DNA from: an uncultured Desulfomonile sp.
GTDB taxonomy: Bacteria; Desulfobacterota; Desulfomonilia; Desulfomonilales; Desulfomonilaceae
Assembly: GCA_937915285.1 (NCBI GenBank)
Contig: CALDNG010000420.1
Location: 1-17,335 of the forward strand
Direction of reading: 5' to 3'
DNA length: 17,335 nt
Shown: positions 1-8,265 of the stretch, one piece after another
Layout of the letters: each line of letters starts with the position of its first letter
How positions within the stretch are numbered: the first letter of the stretch is position 1
Made by a program: the position numbers and the translations under genes
Notes under the pieces: model-generated
Seen by the model: the letters and a program-made list of their open reading frames with translations, nothing else
Told to the model about the DNA's origin: nothing
Databases searched by the model: none

Positions 1-2
1 AT

Positions 3-1820
3 GAGATTTGTGAGACATACAAGAAAATAGTGGCGAGCCTTTACACCCCCAGGGCCATTTCTTACAGGCTTCACAAGGGTATGCGCGATGAGGACATTTC
101 CATGAGTGTGGCCTGCATTGAAATGGTTTCCTCTCTAGCCAGCGGTGTAATGTATTCACGTCACCCCTACAACATCATCAGTAATGATGTGCTGATAAAT
201 GCAGTATGGGGTCTGGGCCCTTACGCTGTAGACGGGATAGTTACTCCAGATACCTATATAGTTTCAAAATCACCTGAAATGAAAATTATCGACGAGATTA
301 TTTCGGTCAAACCTGTTCAGCTAGTCTCTGAAAGGGAATCGGGACTGATAGAAAAACCGGTTTCTGAAGACCGACAGAGTTCCCCCTGCCTCACACATGA
401 CCAGATAAAATTGCTGGCCTCCTATGCCGTTCAACTGGAAGATCATTACAAATATCCTCAAGACATTGAATGGGCTCTGGATCCTGATGGAAAGCTTTTA
501 ATTCTTCAGGCGCGGCCGCTGCATGTTGAGGACATGATGGAGAAATCCGGTAAATCCGGTTTTCCGTTGATCGAGGGTTATGAATTGTTACTGGAAGGTG
601 GGGCAGCGGCTTTTCCGGGTGTAGGGTATGGACGAGCATTTCATGTTCACGAGGATGATGACCTCACCAGTTTTCCTGATGGATCTGTGCTGGTGGCCCC
701 CCATTCTGCGCCTGAATTTGTGATGGTAATGCGAAAGACATCGGCTATTCTGACGGACGCAGGGAGCGTGACCGGACACATGGCTTCATTGGCGCGGGAG
801 TTTGGTGTGCCGACGATACTGGGAATGGAGCGAGCTACTACAGACATTGTTCATGGAGCGGAGATAACGGTAGATGGTTATTCGTGTCGGGTTTATAGCG
901 GCAAGGTGGAGGAACTGCTTTCAATTCAGCGGTCCAAGGAGTCCGGCATGAAAGACACGCCGGTCTTCAAGTCGTTGCGTTCAATCGCAGATATGATAGT
1001 GCCTCTTCATTTGGTCAATCCCAAATCAGCCAATTTCGCCCCGGAGTATTGCACAACACTTCACGACATAATGAGGCTTGCGCATGAACTGTCTTACGTT
1101 GAGATGTTTAAAATTAGCGACATAGTCTCAGACACCAACGGGGCCGGAGCAAAGAAACTCTCCGCCCCGATCCCACTGGATCTTCACATAATAGATCTTG
1201 GCGGTGGTTTTGAATCCGTTTCAGAAAGGGCGCGTTTCGTGCGGGTTGACCAAATAATTTCCACGCCTCTAAAATCGCTTCTGAAAGGCATGCTAAGAGA
1301 GGATCTCCGACAGAACGGGGCCAAACCTATCGACTTGGGAGGGTTCTTTTCCGTCATGAGAGAACAGATGTTTGCGCCAAACAATTTGCCTGACCGCTTT
1401 GGTGACAGAAGTTACGCCATTATTTCAGACAAGTACCTAAATTTCAGCTCAAGAATAGGCTATCACTACAGTGTTCTGGACTCCTACTGTGGGGAGTCAA
1501 CCAACAAGAATTACATCACTTTTTCATTCAAGGGCGGGGCTGCCGATGATGTAAGACGTAACAGACGCGCCCGATGCATAGCCGTGATCTTTTCAAAACT
1601 GGGATTTCAGGTGGAAACCCGCGAAGATCGTGTTGACGCCCGATTTTACAAATACGAACAAGCCGCCATAGAATCCAAACTTGATCTCATAGGAAGACTG
1701 CTTCAGTTTACCAGGCAGATGGACATGATCATGTTGTCAGAAGCCAGTGTGGAGGCAATCGCAAAAAGCTTTCTTGACGAGAAATACCAAATCAGCCCCG
1801 AAATGCTTAGGAACATGTAA
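3..1820 (+). CDS. PEP synthase/PPDK-like phosphotransferase, 5' truncated, atypical C-terminus
   Basis: The reading frame is open to the left edge (first whole codon at base 3), so the true start is outside the window and the GTG at 30 is probably internal. Residue numbers count from that GTG. Residues 1 to about 170 match the end of the PPDK/PEP-synthase ATP-grasp domain: a SGVMYSRHP segment and a DIEWALDPDGKLLILQARPL segment, the usual end of that domain. Residues about 215-295 match the mobile PEP-utilising domain, with the phosphohistidine candidate H250 in SVTGHMASLAREFGVP. Beyond about residue 310 there is no recognisable PEP/pyruvate-binding barrel. Instead about 280 residues of unknown type follow, including a YHYSVLDSY and FSFKGGAADD region. 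The family transfers the ATP beta-phosphate through the histidine to an acceptor; the acceptor here is unknown. It is convergent with the response regulator gene that ends at 1867, with no clear terminator between them. Confidence 0.8.
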   Translation, partial: EICETYKKIVASLYTPRAISYRLHKGMRDEDISMSVACIEMVSSLASGVMYSRHPYNIISNDVLINAVWGLGPYAVDGIVTPDTYIVSKSPEMKIIDEIISVKPVQLVSERESGLIEKPVSEDRQSSPCLTHDQIKLLASYAVQLEDHYKYPQDIEWALDPDGKLLILQARPLHVEDMMEKSGKSGFPLIEGYELLLEGGAAAFPGVGYGRAFHVHEDDDLTSFPDGSVLVAPHSAPEFVMVMRKTSAILTDAGSVTGHMASLAREFGVPTILGMERATTDIVHGAEITVDGYSCRVYSGKVEELLSIQRSKESGMKDTPVFKSLRSIADMIVPLHLVNPKSANFAPEYCTTLHDIMRLAHELSYVEMFKISDIVSDTNGAGAKKLSAPIPLDLHIIDLGGGFESVSERARFVRVDQIISTPLKSLLKGMLREDLRQNGAKPIDLGGFFSVMREQMFAPNNLPDRFGDRSYAIISDKYLNFSSRIGYHYSVLDSYCGESTNKNYITFSFKGGAADDVRRNRRARCIAVIFSKLGFQVETREDRVDARFYKYEQAAIESKLDLIGRLLQFTRQMDMIMLSEASVEAIAKSFLDEKYQISPEMLRNM

Positions 1821-1866
1821 GAAGCTTATCAGGGAACTTCAAATCCTCTGATCTGACTTTTGATGA

Positions 1867-2262
1867 TCAGGAGCTTCGGGTGAGATGAATTCGGGACAGC
1901 CTGCGATCGTAGGCCGCCTCGATCTTTTCGAGCAGAGATTCTATGGAATATGGCTTAAACAGGTAATCAAAAGCGCCGGTAGTCATGATTTCGCGTGCTG
2001 TATCCACAGAGGCGTAGCCCGTCATGATGATCACCTCAATATACGGGTCTATCTTTCTGATCTTTTTTAGGGCTTCGACACCACTCATTTCCGGCATCCT
2101 GACATCCAGGATTACCACATCAAAAGAATCTCCGGACAAGGTCTCCAGGGCCTCTTTTGCGCTGCCGGCTGTGTAGGCGTTCAAACCTTCAGCCTCGAGA
2201 AGTTTGCGCATGGTATTTCTAAATCGTTCTTCATCATCAACTATAAGTATTTTGGGTTTCAT
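1867..2262 (-). CDS. Single-domain response regulator (CheY-like receiver)
   Basis: This 131-residue protein is one receiver domain with no DNA-binding or enzymatic output. Visible receiver residues are the acidic pair D9/D10, phospho-acceptor D53 in ILDVRMPEMSG, the switch threonine T81 and the conserved K103 before P104. Its ATG overlaps the stop of the upstream kinase gene by four bases (ATGA-type at 2259-2262), so the two are translationally coupled and it is the likely phosphorylation target of that kinase. It would act by protein-protein contact or by passing phosphate on. It resembles the other receiver gene at 3267-3662 (same length, same layout), suggesting the kinase/receiver pairs are paralogous. 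Confidence 0.9.
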   Translation of the reverse strand: MKPKILIVDDEERFRNTMRKLLEAEGLNAYTAGSAKEALETLSGDSFDVVILDVRMPEMSGVEALKKIRKIDPYIEVIIMTGYASVDTAREIMTTGAFDYLFKPYSIESLLEKIEAAYDRRLSRIHLTRSS

Positions 2263-3191
2263 AAAGACAATGACCTGTTTGCCTTCCTGCCAACCGGCAA
2301 TTTGATGGTAAAAGCGGTGAACTTGCCTAAATCACTACTAACGGATATCTCCCCGCCCAGACGTTCGATAATGCCCCGGCAAATAGCTAGACCCAAACCC
2401 GTGCCTTTTCCTTCCGGCTTGGTAGAAAAGAAGGGTGTAAAAACCCTACCCAGATTTTCAGGGGCAATTCCGCAACCACTGTCACGAATTTCAATTTCGA
2501 CAAAGTCAGCTCCACTCTTCCTCGTAAAAACACATATACTCCCGTCTTTTTCTACCGCTTGCCGCGCATTGACCAAAAGGTTCAAAACCGCTTGCCTCAT
2601 TAATGGTGGATCAGTTGAAATTGGTGGAAGGTCATCGTCAAGTTGCGCATCAACAATAATATTGGCGCCTTTGGCCTCCCTGCTCACAATGTCGAGAACA
2701 CTCAGAACAATGTCATTTGCTTCCACTTCCTGAATGACGGGTTCGACTTGCCTGGCGAGGCTTAACAGTTTCTGAACGATCTCATTGCAGCGATCGACCT
2801 GCCTGGATATTTCCTTGAGAGAGTCCTCGCAATCTTCAAGTTCTTTAGGGTCCACCGAACCGGCAACTTTATCGCTTTTCAGAATATGCCTGAGCCACTG
2901 AACTTCCTGGGCTATGATGCCGAGGGGGTTATTTATTTCGTGAGCTATGCCTGCTGAGAGCTGATCAACTGAAGAAAAAATCTGGTTTTGGCATGAAAAA
3001 GTGTGTTCGCCATTGTTTTTAATCTCTGGGGCTTCATTCCCCTGGACCAGTTTCCACGTTTGGATGGCTGACAGGCCGGACAAGAACATGGCGATGACGG
3101 CTAGTGTCAATTGGTCGGAGAAATAGAGTGGGATCGAGGCAAGCAGGATTAACCCGGGCAGGCCGAAGTATAACAATTTTTCTATTTTCAT
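2259..3191 (-). CDS. Membrane histidine kinase with short N-terminal membrane hairpin
   Basis: This is a 310-residue sensor kinase. Two hydrophobic segments (about residues 7-24 and 28-44) are separated by only a few residues, so there is no real extracellular sensor domain. A HisKA domain follows, with phospho-accepting H84 in [11 protein letters not shown]. The ATPase domain has the N box around N208, the DSGCG G1 box at 237-241 and GKGTGLGL at 261-268. It probably senses a membrane or cytoplasmic cue. Its stop overlaps the ATG of the receiver gene 1867-2262, its probable partner. No strong ribosome binding site is visible before the ATG at 3191; the 75-base gap to the upstream receiver gene would fit one polycistronic message. 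The helix after the HisKA motif (RQVDRCNEIVQKLL) resembles [14 protein letters not shown] in the kinase at 3714-5372, supporting paralogy. Confidence 0.9.
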   Translation of the reverse strand: MKIEKLLYFGLPGLILLASIPLYFSDQLTLAVIAMFLSGLSAIQTWKLVQGNEAPEIKNNGEHTFSCQNQIFSSVDQLSAGIAHEINNPLGIIAQEVQWLRHILKSDKVAGSVDPKELEDCEDSLKEISRQVDRCNEIVQKLLSLARQVEPVIQEVEANDIVLSVLDIVSREAKGANIIVDAQLDDDLPPISTDPPLMRQAVLNLLVNARQAVEKDGSICVFTRKSGADFVEIEIRDSGCGIAPENLGRVFTPFFSTKPEGKGTGLGLAICRGIIERLGGEISVSSDLGKFTAFTIKLPVGRKANRSLSL

Positions 3192-3266
3192 TCTATTATC
3201 ACGGAAAACCCGGTATTGCAGGTACTTAGTTCAGAAGCTGTCACTGGAAAAGCCCTATGTTTGTTT

Positions 3267-3662
3267 TCAGCGGTTTAGTCTATCTTCTTCTATGAGTTTT
3301 CTTTCATAAGCTTGGGTCATTTGCTTCAGAAGCTCGTTCAGTGGAACAGGTTTCATGACATAATTGAATGCGCCGAGCTGCAACCCCTGAATTCCTGATT
3401 CCACAGACCCGTGTCCGGTCAGCATGATGACCTCAACCAGAGGCTTCTTTTTCTTTATTTCCCTGAGCGTTTCAATTCCGTTCATACGAGGCATTTTCAC
3501 GTCAAGGACTATGACGTCAAAATCCTTGTTTTCCAGTATCTGAAGTCCTTCAGGGCCACTGAGAGCGCCTTCCGCTTCGAGGCCTCTGTCCCGTAGTCTT
3601 TTTACTATTGTTTCAACAAAATCAATCTCATCGTCAATAACCAGGACCCTGAATTTTTCCAT
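3267..3662 (-). CDS. Single-domain response regulator (CheY-like receiver)
   Basis: This is a 131-residue stand-alone receiver domain. It has acidic residues D10/D11, phospho-acceptor D54 in VLDVKMPRMNG, switch threonine T82 and K104 before P105. I chose the ATG at 3662 over the in-frame TTG at 3677, because GGAGG (minus strand, 3671-3675) lies 8 bases before the ATG. That start also gives the same length as the other receiver gene. It lies 51 bases downstream of the Cache-domain kinase gene, its probable phosphodonor. There is no output domain, so it must work through a protein partner such as another regulator or a phosphorelay protein. The receiver domain of the PP2C phosphatase at 6275-7420 is a separate protein domain that a kinase in this region might also address, but nothing in the sequence shows this. 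Confidence 0.9.
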   Translation of the reverse strand: MEKFRVLVIDDEIDFVETIVKRLRDRGLEAEGALSGPEGLQILENKDFDVIVLDVKMPRMNGIETLREIKKKKPLVEVIMLTGHGSVESGIQGLQLGAFNYVMKPVPLNELLKQMTQAYERKLIEEDRLNR

Positions 3663-3670
3663 TTTCCAAG

Positions 3671-3675
3671 CCTCC
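3671..3675 (-). promoter_or_regulatory. Ribosome binding site that sets the start of the 3267-3662 receiver gene
   Basis: GGAGG on the minus strand lies 8 bases before the ATG at 3662. The alternative TTG start at 3677 would lie on the other side of this site and has nothing comparable before it. Confidence 0.8.
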
Positions 3676-3713
3676 AATTCATTTAATTCGAAACATGGCG
3701 GTTGACCGGCGCC

Positions 3714-5372
3714 TTAATTGATAGGGAGCGTGATGATGAAAGTCGTTCCCCTGCCTTCTTCACTTTCGACAGATATTTTTCCCCTCAGCTTTTCAATTAT
3801 GCTGTAGCTTATGGATAGGCCGAGACCTGTGCCTTCGTCGGCGCGCTTGGTTGTGAAGAACGGATCGAAAATTCTTGCCAGGACTTCCTTCGGAATGCCC
3901 GGACCATTGTCCTCGATCGTTACCTGTATTTCCTTGGATGAATTGCTAATCAAGGATGTTTTTATAAAGATTTTGCCTGACTGTCCTACTGCGTCTATAG
4001 CGTTGTCAATGATATTGAGAAATACCTGCTGAAGCTGATTGGAATCCGTGGTTATCTCAGGCAGGTTGGTATCATATTGCGTCTGAACAGTAATATCCCT
4101 GTAATGGGCTTCGTTTTCCAGGAATGTAATGGTTTCAGCCAGTAGATTGTTGACATCGACCATGTCCTGGGTTGTTTCCATTCTTCTACCAAATCTTAGC
4201 AGCCGGTGAGTTATTTCGCGCGATCGGTTAACCTGTCTTTCTATCTTCTTGATGCACTGTTCGAACTCCTGAAAGTTCTCGTTAGCCTTCATGTCTTCGG
4301 AATCAAGTAGGTCTTTCATCCATCCTGCCTGATCTCCGATTATCTGGAGTGGGTTATTTATTTCATGAGCAATACCTGCGGCCATCTTTCCTAGCGCAGC
4401 CATCTTTGATGATTGTACTACAAGATCCTCGGTTTTGGCCTTTTCAAGCTCCATTTGCTCCAAACGTTTGGTCATGAGTCTTGTGGTGACTATGGTTCCG
4501 ATGACAACGAGCAAGATTCCAAAACCAATAACCAGACTTTCGACGAAGTGCGCCCTGAAGAGGGGGGCCATCTCCTCCTGGACATCTTCTTTTATCACCA
4601 GCACCCATCTGGGGTCCTTGATCTGGGCTGTAGCATAAATACTCTCTTCATTCTTGAATTTAGCAAATTCAACGGCCAAGCCAATGGCCGAACTGAAGTT
4701 AGGGGCGTTAGGCGTGCCTAGAAGTTGTCCGGAGAATCGCGGCTGAGTCTGCAGAATGTTTTCCCTGTTGATGATGAAAGCGTCACCACGCTTGCCGACC
4801 TGAGCAGCTCTGACCATCTCCTCTATGATCATTGAGTTGATGGTGGCCCTGACTATATACATTTGGTTGTTATAAATGGTTGTGACAGCTATTATGAAAT
4901 GTGGGGCCTTACGAAAGCCCATAAAAACGTCGCTAATATAGATTCCGGTCGTGAGAACCGCCTGAAACCATTCTTCCTGCGCGTAATTTACTGATTTCAG
5001 TTTATCGTAATGCGGACCGACGTAGGCCTGATGAGCGCCTTGAGAGTCGATTACTCCTAAGTCTATGAAAGACTTGGATTTTGCCTGCAGAGTGTCGAAA
5101 ATTTTCTTTAAGAATGCTTCGTCTTTCAGTTTCTCGATGGGATGGGTTTGGGCTACGGTGTTTAGCTGGGCTATTCGTTCATCAAAGAATAGTTCAATCG
5201 AAGCGCGTCTGTTTTGAACAAGAGTCCTGGCCGATTCGGCAACTTTGCTTTCATAAGCTGTAGTGAACTGCAGATATATGGTTGTTCCAAGGGCCAGAAG
5301 CGGTATGAGGGAAAATGACAGAGTCATGACCGTCATCTTCAAGGCAAGTCTGTCATAGTGTTTCAAGCTCAT
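3714..5372 (-). CDS. Cache-domain sensor histidine kinase
   Basis: This is a 552-residue sensor kinase. A first membrane helix (about residues 13-35) is followed by a periplasmic region of about 235 residues. Its long N-terminal helix and the pattern around residues 100-205 fit a double Cache (dCache_1) ligand-binding domain. A second membrane helix lies at about 277-298 and leads into a short coiled segment. HisKA has H336 in [11 protein letters not shown]. The ATPase domain has N457, DNGPG at 488-492 and GTGLGL at 514-519. GGGAG-like Shine-Dalgarno sequence (GGGAG) lies about 8 bases before the ATG at 5372. It is the first gene of the leftward four-gene signalling run and is followed 51 bases later by a receiver gene, its likely target. 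Cache domains usually bind small organic ligands such as carboxylates or amino acids; the ligand here cannot be read from sequence. Confidence 0.92.
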   Translation of the reverse strand: MSLKHYDRLALKMTVMTLSFSLIPLLALGTTIYLQFTTAYESKVAESARTLVQNRRASIELFFDERIAQLNTVAQTHPIEKLKDEAFLKKIFDTLQAKSKSFIDLGVIDSQGAHQAYVGPHYDKLKSVNYAQEEWFQAVLTTGIYISDVFMGFRKAPHFIIAVTTIYNNQMYIVRATINSMIIEEMVRAAQVGKRGDAFIINRENILQTQPRFSGQLLGTPNAPNFSSAIGLAVEFAKFKNEESIYATAQIKDPRWVLVIKEDVQEEMAPLFRAHFVESLVIGFGILLVVIGTIVTTRLMTKRLEQMELEKAKTEDLVVQSSKMAALGKMAAGIAHEINNPLQIIGDQAGWMKDLLDSEDMKANENFQEFEQCIKKIERQVNRSREITHRLLRFGRRMETTQDMVDVNNLLAETITFLENEAHYRDITVQTQYDTNLPEITTDSNQLQQVFLNIIDNAIDAVGQSGKIFIKTSLISNSSKEIQVTIEDNGPGIPKEVLARIFDPFFTTKRADEGTGLGLSISYSIIEKLRGKISVESEEGRGTTFIITLPIN

Positions 5373-5758
5373 GAATTATCTCCCGATGATTTCAACAAAA
5401 TCTGAGTAGTTACCATTGCAAATCCCTTAGTATGTGAAGATGCTCAGAGGACATGTTTTCGAATGTTCTGGGTTGCGACACTGAAGACATTGGAGATGAT
5501 CCATCCAATTTGAACAAACCGGCAGTCAAGTTGGATTAAGCAATCTCCATGCCATCAGAACCGGCCATGAGGCGCACGAATATTATGGGCTGGAAACCTT
5601 ATCTCGCATACCTGTGTCAGCATTTTTTACAGCATGTAAAGCTCATCCAATCTTTACAGTAAAAGTACGGCTCCGCAAATCAACCCGAGTGTCGCTATCG
5701 CCGACCGAAAGCAACCAAATCAACCCGAGCCGTGCCATGCATGAGGTCAATGCAGGAA
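5373..5758. other. Intergenic stretch with a short direct repeat
   Basis: No convincing gene is seen between the kinase start at 5372 and the small ORF at 5759. The stretch should contain the promoter of the leftward signalling genes, but I could not place -35 and -10 boxes with confidence. Its only clear structure is the 14-nt direct repeat at 5676-5729. Confidence 0.5.
5676..5729. repeat. Two direct copies of a 14-nt motif, 40 bases apart
   Basis: CAAATCAACCCGAG occurs at 5676-5689 and again, exactly, at 5716-5729. The start-to-start distance is 40 bases, close to four helical turns, which could place two copies of a protein on the same face of the DNA. There is no coding explanation. Chance or a decayed duplication is also possible. 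Confidence 0.6.
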
Positions 5759-5986
5759 TTACCTGAACCTGATCCCCTGACAAAATGGATTAAGGTTACG
5801 AGACTTTAAGAATCTGGACCGTGGTCGAAATGCAACTTTAATATCGGATGCCAGCTCCTGTCCTATTTCGTCTATCATTTGTTCGACCTCTGATACACAC
5901 AGTATAGGGTTATCGATACTCTCAATTCTTTTCTGGAAAGGGCTCAACTCAGCATTGGTTCTCATCTTGTTGGTATTTGGCATCAT
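5759..5986 (-). CDS. Small hypothetical protein (doubtful)
   Basis: This open frame gives 75 residues from the ATG at 5986; an in-frame TTG at 6019 would give 86. I recognise no family. The middle (about residues 15-50) looks like soluble helical protein (SPFQKRIESIDNP, VEQMIDEIGQEL), and the end is basic (FRPRSRFLKSRNLNPF). There is no signal peptide or membrane segment. Only a weak GGAA-like sequence precedes the ATG. It stands alone, transcribed away from the phosphatase operon and toward the kinase operon. It may be a real small gene or a chance open frame in the 900-base gap. Confidence 0.3.
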   Translation of the reverse strand: MMPNTNKMRTNAELSPFQKRIESIDNPILCVSEVEQMIDEIGQELASDIKVAFRPRSRFLKSRNLNPFCQGIRFR

Positions 5987-6074
5987 CTTTATTTTTCCAT
6001 TAAGCAAAAAACACTTCAAAAAATCCAGCGCCCGGTTGTTGATGCAGGATTAAGTAATTATAAACCGAGTTCAC

Positions 6075-6088
6075 CTGTTGATCAACAG
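6075..6088. promoter_or_regulatory. Perfect 14-bp palindrome, candidate operator
   Basis: CTGTTGATCAACAG is a perfect inverted repeat. Its right end lies 33 bases before the -35 box of the promoter at 6122-6150 and about 190 bases before the phosphatase gene. The position fits an activator or repressor site for the rightward operon. No regulator in the window has a recognisable DNA-binding domain that could be matched to it. Confidence 0.45.
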
Positions 6089-6121
6089 ATCATTGACTTT
6101 GGGCTACCAGTAGTTTTTTTG

Positions 6122-6150
6122 CTGACTTGAGAAACATTTATCCTTATAAT
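6122..6150 (+). promoter_or_regulatory. Sigma-70-like promoter for the phosphatase/glycan operon
   Basis: A perfect -10 box TATAAT at 6145-6150 is preceded, with a 17-base spacer, by CTGACT at 6122-6127, which keeps the TGAC core of TTGACA. A run of seven T lies just upstream at about 6114-6120. Transcription would begin near 6157, giving a leader of about 118 bases before the ATG at 6275. Confidence 0.5.
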
Positions 6151-6274
6151 CCAGACAACATGAATTTATTGATCGGTGAGTCGCGACCTCTTTCGGAAAT
6201 TTCGAAGAAGCCCTCAAAGCTTTTCGGAAGGACCTTGGCTGCGGAGTCTTTCAGGACGCTACGGTAATATTCAC

Positions 6275-7420
6275 ATGAGTCATTCCAGGGTATTGGTGGT
6301 AGAAGATCACCCGTTGAGCCGCAAGATGTTGGAGTCCATGCTCATGAAGAGCTACGAGGTGATGTCTGCTGAATCGGGCATTCAAGCCATAGAGATAGCC
6401 CGAAACAAAAAACCGGATCTAGTGCTTCTTGACATTGAGATGCCTGGGCTGGACGGTTTTCAGACCCAGGAAATACTTAAGAATGGAATCATTGATCAAG
6501 CGACTCCTGTGATTTTTCTGACTGCACGCGAGGACTCGGAGAGCCGTGAGAAAGGCCTGGAAGCGGGCGCAGTCGATTACATAACCAAGCCATACGACAA
6601 ACAGGAATTGTCCATTAAGGTCAAGAATCATCTGGCGCTGTTTGAGGCCCGCAAGGAAATAGAGGCCAGAAACAAGATCATGGCCCGAGAAATGGAAATG
6701 GCCTCACAACTCCAGAATTCCTTGCTTCCCCAGGAACTTCCACATCTCGATAATCTTAGTCTCTACGCATATTATAAACCGGTTTCAGAAGCCGGTGGTG
6801 ATTTTTATGATGTGATCGAGTTGCCGGACAACCGGATTGGTTTTGTTCAGGTCGATGTTTCCGGGCATGGTGTGGCCTCAGCTATGGTAGGAGCCATGTT
6901 CAAGATGGCCTTTCAGTCTTTTGCGCGGCTGACCAACTCAACTGCCGGTTTGCTCAAAGTCATTAATGATGAAATGTTCAAAGTTCTTCCGGATTCTGAT
7001 TTCCTGACGGTATTTTACGGCATAGTCAACATCAGTACACTGGAGCTTACTTTCACCAACGCCGGCCATCCAAAACCTCTGCTGTTCCGGAATGCAGACC
7101 AGAGCATAGCAGAGTTGTATGAGGGAGGTCCGCTTGTTGGCGCATTCAACGGAATGGAATATGATGAGGAGACTGTTCAGTTGTATGCGGGTGACTCTGT
7201 GCTGGTTTTCACCGACGGTGTTACGGAGGCTCTAAAGCTTGGAGAGCCGGGAGCCCCGCATGAATACTATGGTGAGAGCAGACTTCTTGAGGTCTTCAGG
7301 AATTCGCAAGGCCAGGGCAATGGAGGAACCTTGTCTGTTATAATGGCCGACCTTGAGGCTTTCAGGGGATCGGCAGCATTTGAAGACGATATTTCTCTCC
7401 TGATGATGTCAGTGAATTAA
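6275..7420 (+). CDS. Response regulator with PP2C-type (SpoIIE/RsbU) phosphatase output
   Basis: This 381-residue protein joins a receiver domain (residues 4-122; E10/D11, phospho-acceptor D53 in LLDIEMPGLDG, K before PYD) through a helical linker (about 123-150) to a PP2C/SpoIIE serine-threonine phosphatase domain. Metal-binding acidic residues are visible: GGDFYDV (D176), DVSGHG (D194), FTDGVTEA (D314) and FEDD (D371/D372). Such proteins dephosphorylate a STAS antagonist in partner switching, as RsbU and HsbR do. The matching STAS protein and kinase are at 9788 and 10184 in the same run. I chose ATG 6275 because it starts right at the receiver fold. An upstream in-frame GTG at 6176 would add 33 residues without family character and has no ribosome site, though ATG 6275 also lacks a strong one. 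It is the first gene of a probable five-gene operon; the next gene begins 23 bases on. Confidence 0.9.
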   Translation: MSHSRVLVVEDHPLSRKMLESMLMKSYEVMSAESGIQAIEIARNKKPDLVLLDIEMPGLDGFQTQEILKNGIIDQATPVIFLTAREDSESREKGLEAGAVDYITKPYDKQELSIKVKNHLALFEARKEIEARNKIMAREMEMASQLQNSLLPQELPHLDNLSLYAYYKPVSEAGGDFYDVIELPDNRIGFVQVDVSGHGVASAMVGAMFKMAFQSFARLTNSTAGLLKVINDEMFKVLPDSDFLTVFYGIVNISTLELTFTNAGHPKPLLFRNADQSIAELYEGGPLVGAFNGMEYDEETVQLYAGDSVLVFTDGVTEALKLGEPGAPHEYYGESRLLEVFRNSQGQGNGGTLSVIMADLEAFRGSAAFEDDISLLMMSVN

Positions 7421-7443
7421 AAAGCCTCTGTCAGAGTTGGACC

Positions 7444-8193
7444 ATGCTTGACGAAAATGGCAATTTCAAAAGAGACCATGAACTGATGGAGCAGGTGTAC
7501 AGGAAGTATGCCAGAAACGGCATACGCATCTCTCGCTGGAAGCTCTGGCTAAGATTCATGATCAAGAAGAACGCGTGGATCGTGGTGCTAGAGAGCAGTA
7601 GGGCCTTGAAAAGGCTCATAGATATTTTGGGATCGGCGTTTGGCCTTTTAGCGCTTGCCCCTGTTTTTGGAATTACTGCCCTGTTGATCAAGCTCGAGGA
7701 CGGTGGCCCCATTTTCTTTAGTCAGCAACGTGTTGGGAAATGGGGAAAGAGATTCAAGATGTATAAATTCAGGTCAATGGTAGTTAATGCTGACAAGATT
7801 CAGGCAGACTTGCTGGATAGGAATGAAGCTGGCGGAGTAATTTTCAAAATGAAAAAGGATCCCCGAATAACCCGTGTAGGGCGGGTCATCCGAAAACTCA
7901 GCATAGACGAGTTGCCACAACTGTTCAATGTCCTGAAGGGTGACATGTCTTTGGTCGGGCCTAGACCGAGTTTGCCAAAAGAAGTTGCTGAATACACACT
8001 GTCGGACCGACGACGACTCGAAGTCATTCCAGGATTGACATGCCTGTGGCAGGTTAGTGGGCGAAGCGACATAAACTTTGAAGGACAGGTCCGTCTGGAC
8101 GTACAGTACCTTGAGAGCCAAACTTTCTGGGGCGACATAGTCCTTCTTCTAAAAACTATCCCTGCAGTTTTGTTGGGCAAGGGAGCTTACTGA
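7444..8193 (+). CDS. Polyprenyl-phosphate sugar-1-phosphate transferase, catalytically intact
   Basis: This 249-residue enzyme of the bacterial sugar transferase (PglC/WcaJ/WbaP) family moves a sugar phosphate from a nucleotide sugar to a membrane polyprenyl phosphate. That is the first step of exopolysaccharide, O-antigen or glycoprotein glycan synthesis. It is a small monotopic form. A non-membrane N-terminus (about 1-50) precedes one membrane-dipping helix (about 58-82), then the RVGKWGKRFKMYKFRSM segment and DPRITRVG. The catalytic Asp-Glu pair is D155-E156 in SIDELPQL, followed by NVLKGDMSLVGPRP. The C-terminal PGLTCLWQVSGRSDINFE is also typical. The sugar specificity cannot be told. It is the second gene of the phosphatase operon, 72 bases before the next gene. 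It serves here as the reference against which the two degenerate family members in the window are judged. Confidence 0.9.
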   Translation: MLDENGNFKRDHELMEQVYRKYARNGIRISRWKLWLRFMIKKNAWIVVLESSRALKRLIDILGSAFGLLALAPVFGITALLIKLEDGGPIFFSQQRVGKWGKRFKMYKFRSMVVNADKIQADLLDRNEAGGVIFKMKKDPRITRVGRVIRKLSIDELPQLFNVLKGDMSLVGPRPSLPKEVAEYTLSDRRRLEVIPGLTCLWQVSGRSDINFEGQVRLDVQYLESQTFWGDIVLLLKTIPAVLLGKGAY

Positions 8194-8265
8194 AAACCGC
8201 TCAATCGTTTGTCCGATGGAAGTCAAAAATTTAGGACCAATTAACACAGAAAGCTGTGACCATCC

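Noticed and set aside
543..560. Tandem 9-base repeat AAATCCGGT inside the dikinase gene
   Set aside because: It encodes a short in-frame KSG repeat in a linker-like stretch; nothing suggests a functional repeat.
1821..1877. GAAGCT/AGCTTC and CTGATC/GATCAG inverted repeats between the convergent genes
   Set aside because: Stems are 6 bp with long loops and no T run, so they do not support a terminator.
6176..6274. GTG at 6176 as start of the REC-PP2C gene
   Set aside because: It adds 33 residues with no receiver character, has no ribosome site, and would start only about 20 bases after the predicted transcription start. The ATG at 6275 begins at the receiver fold.
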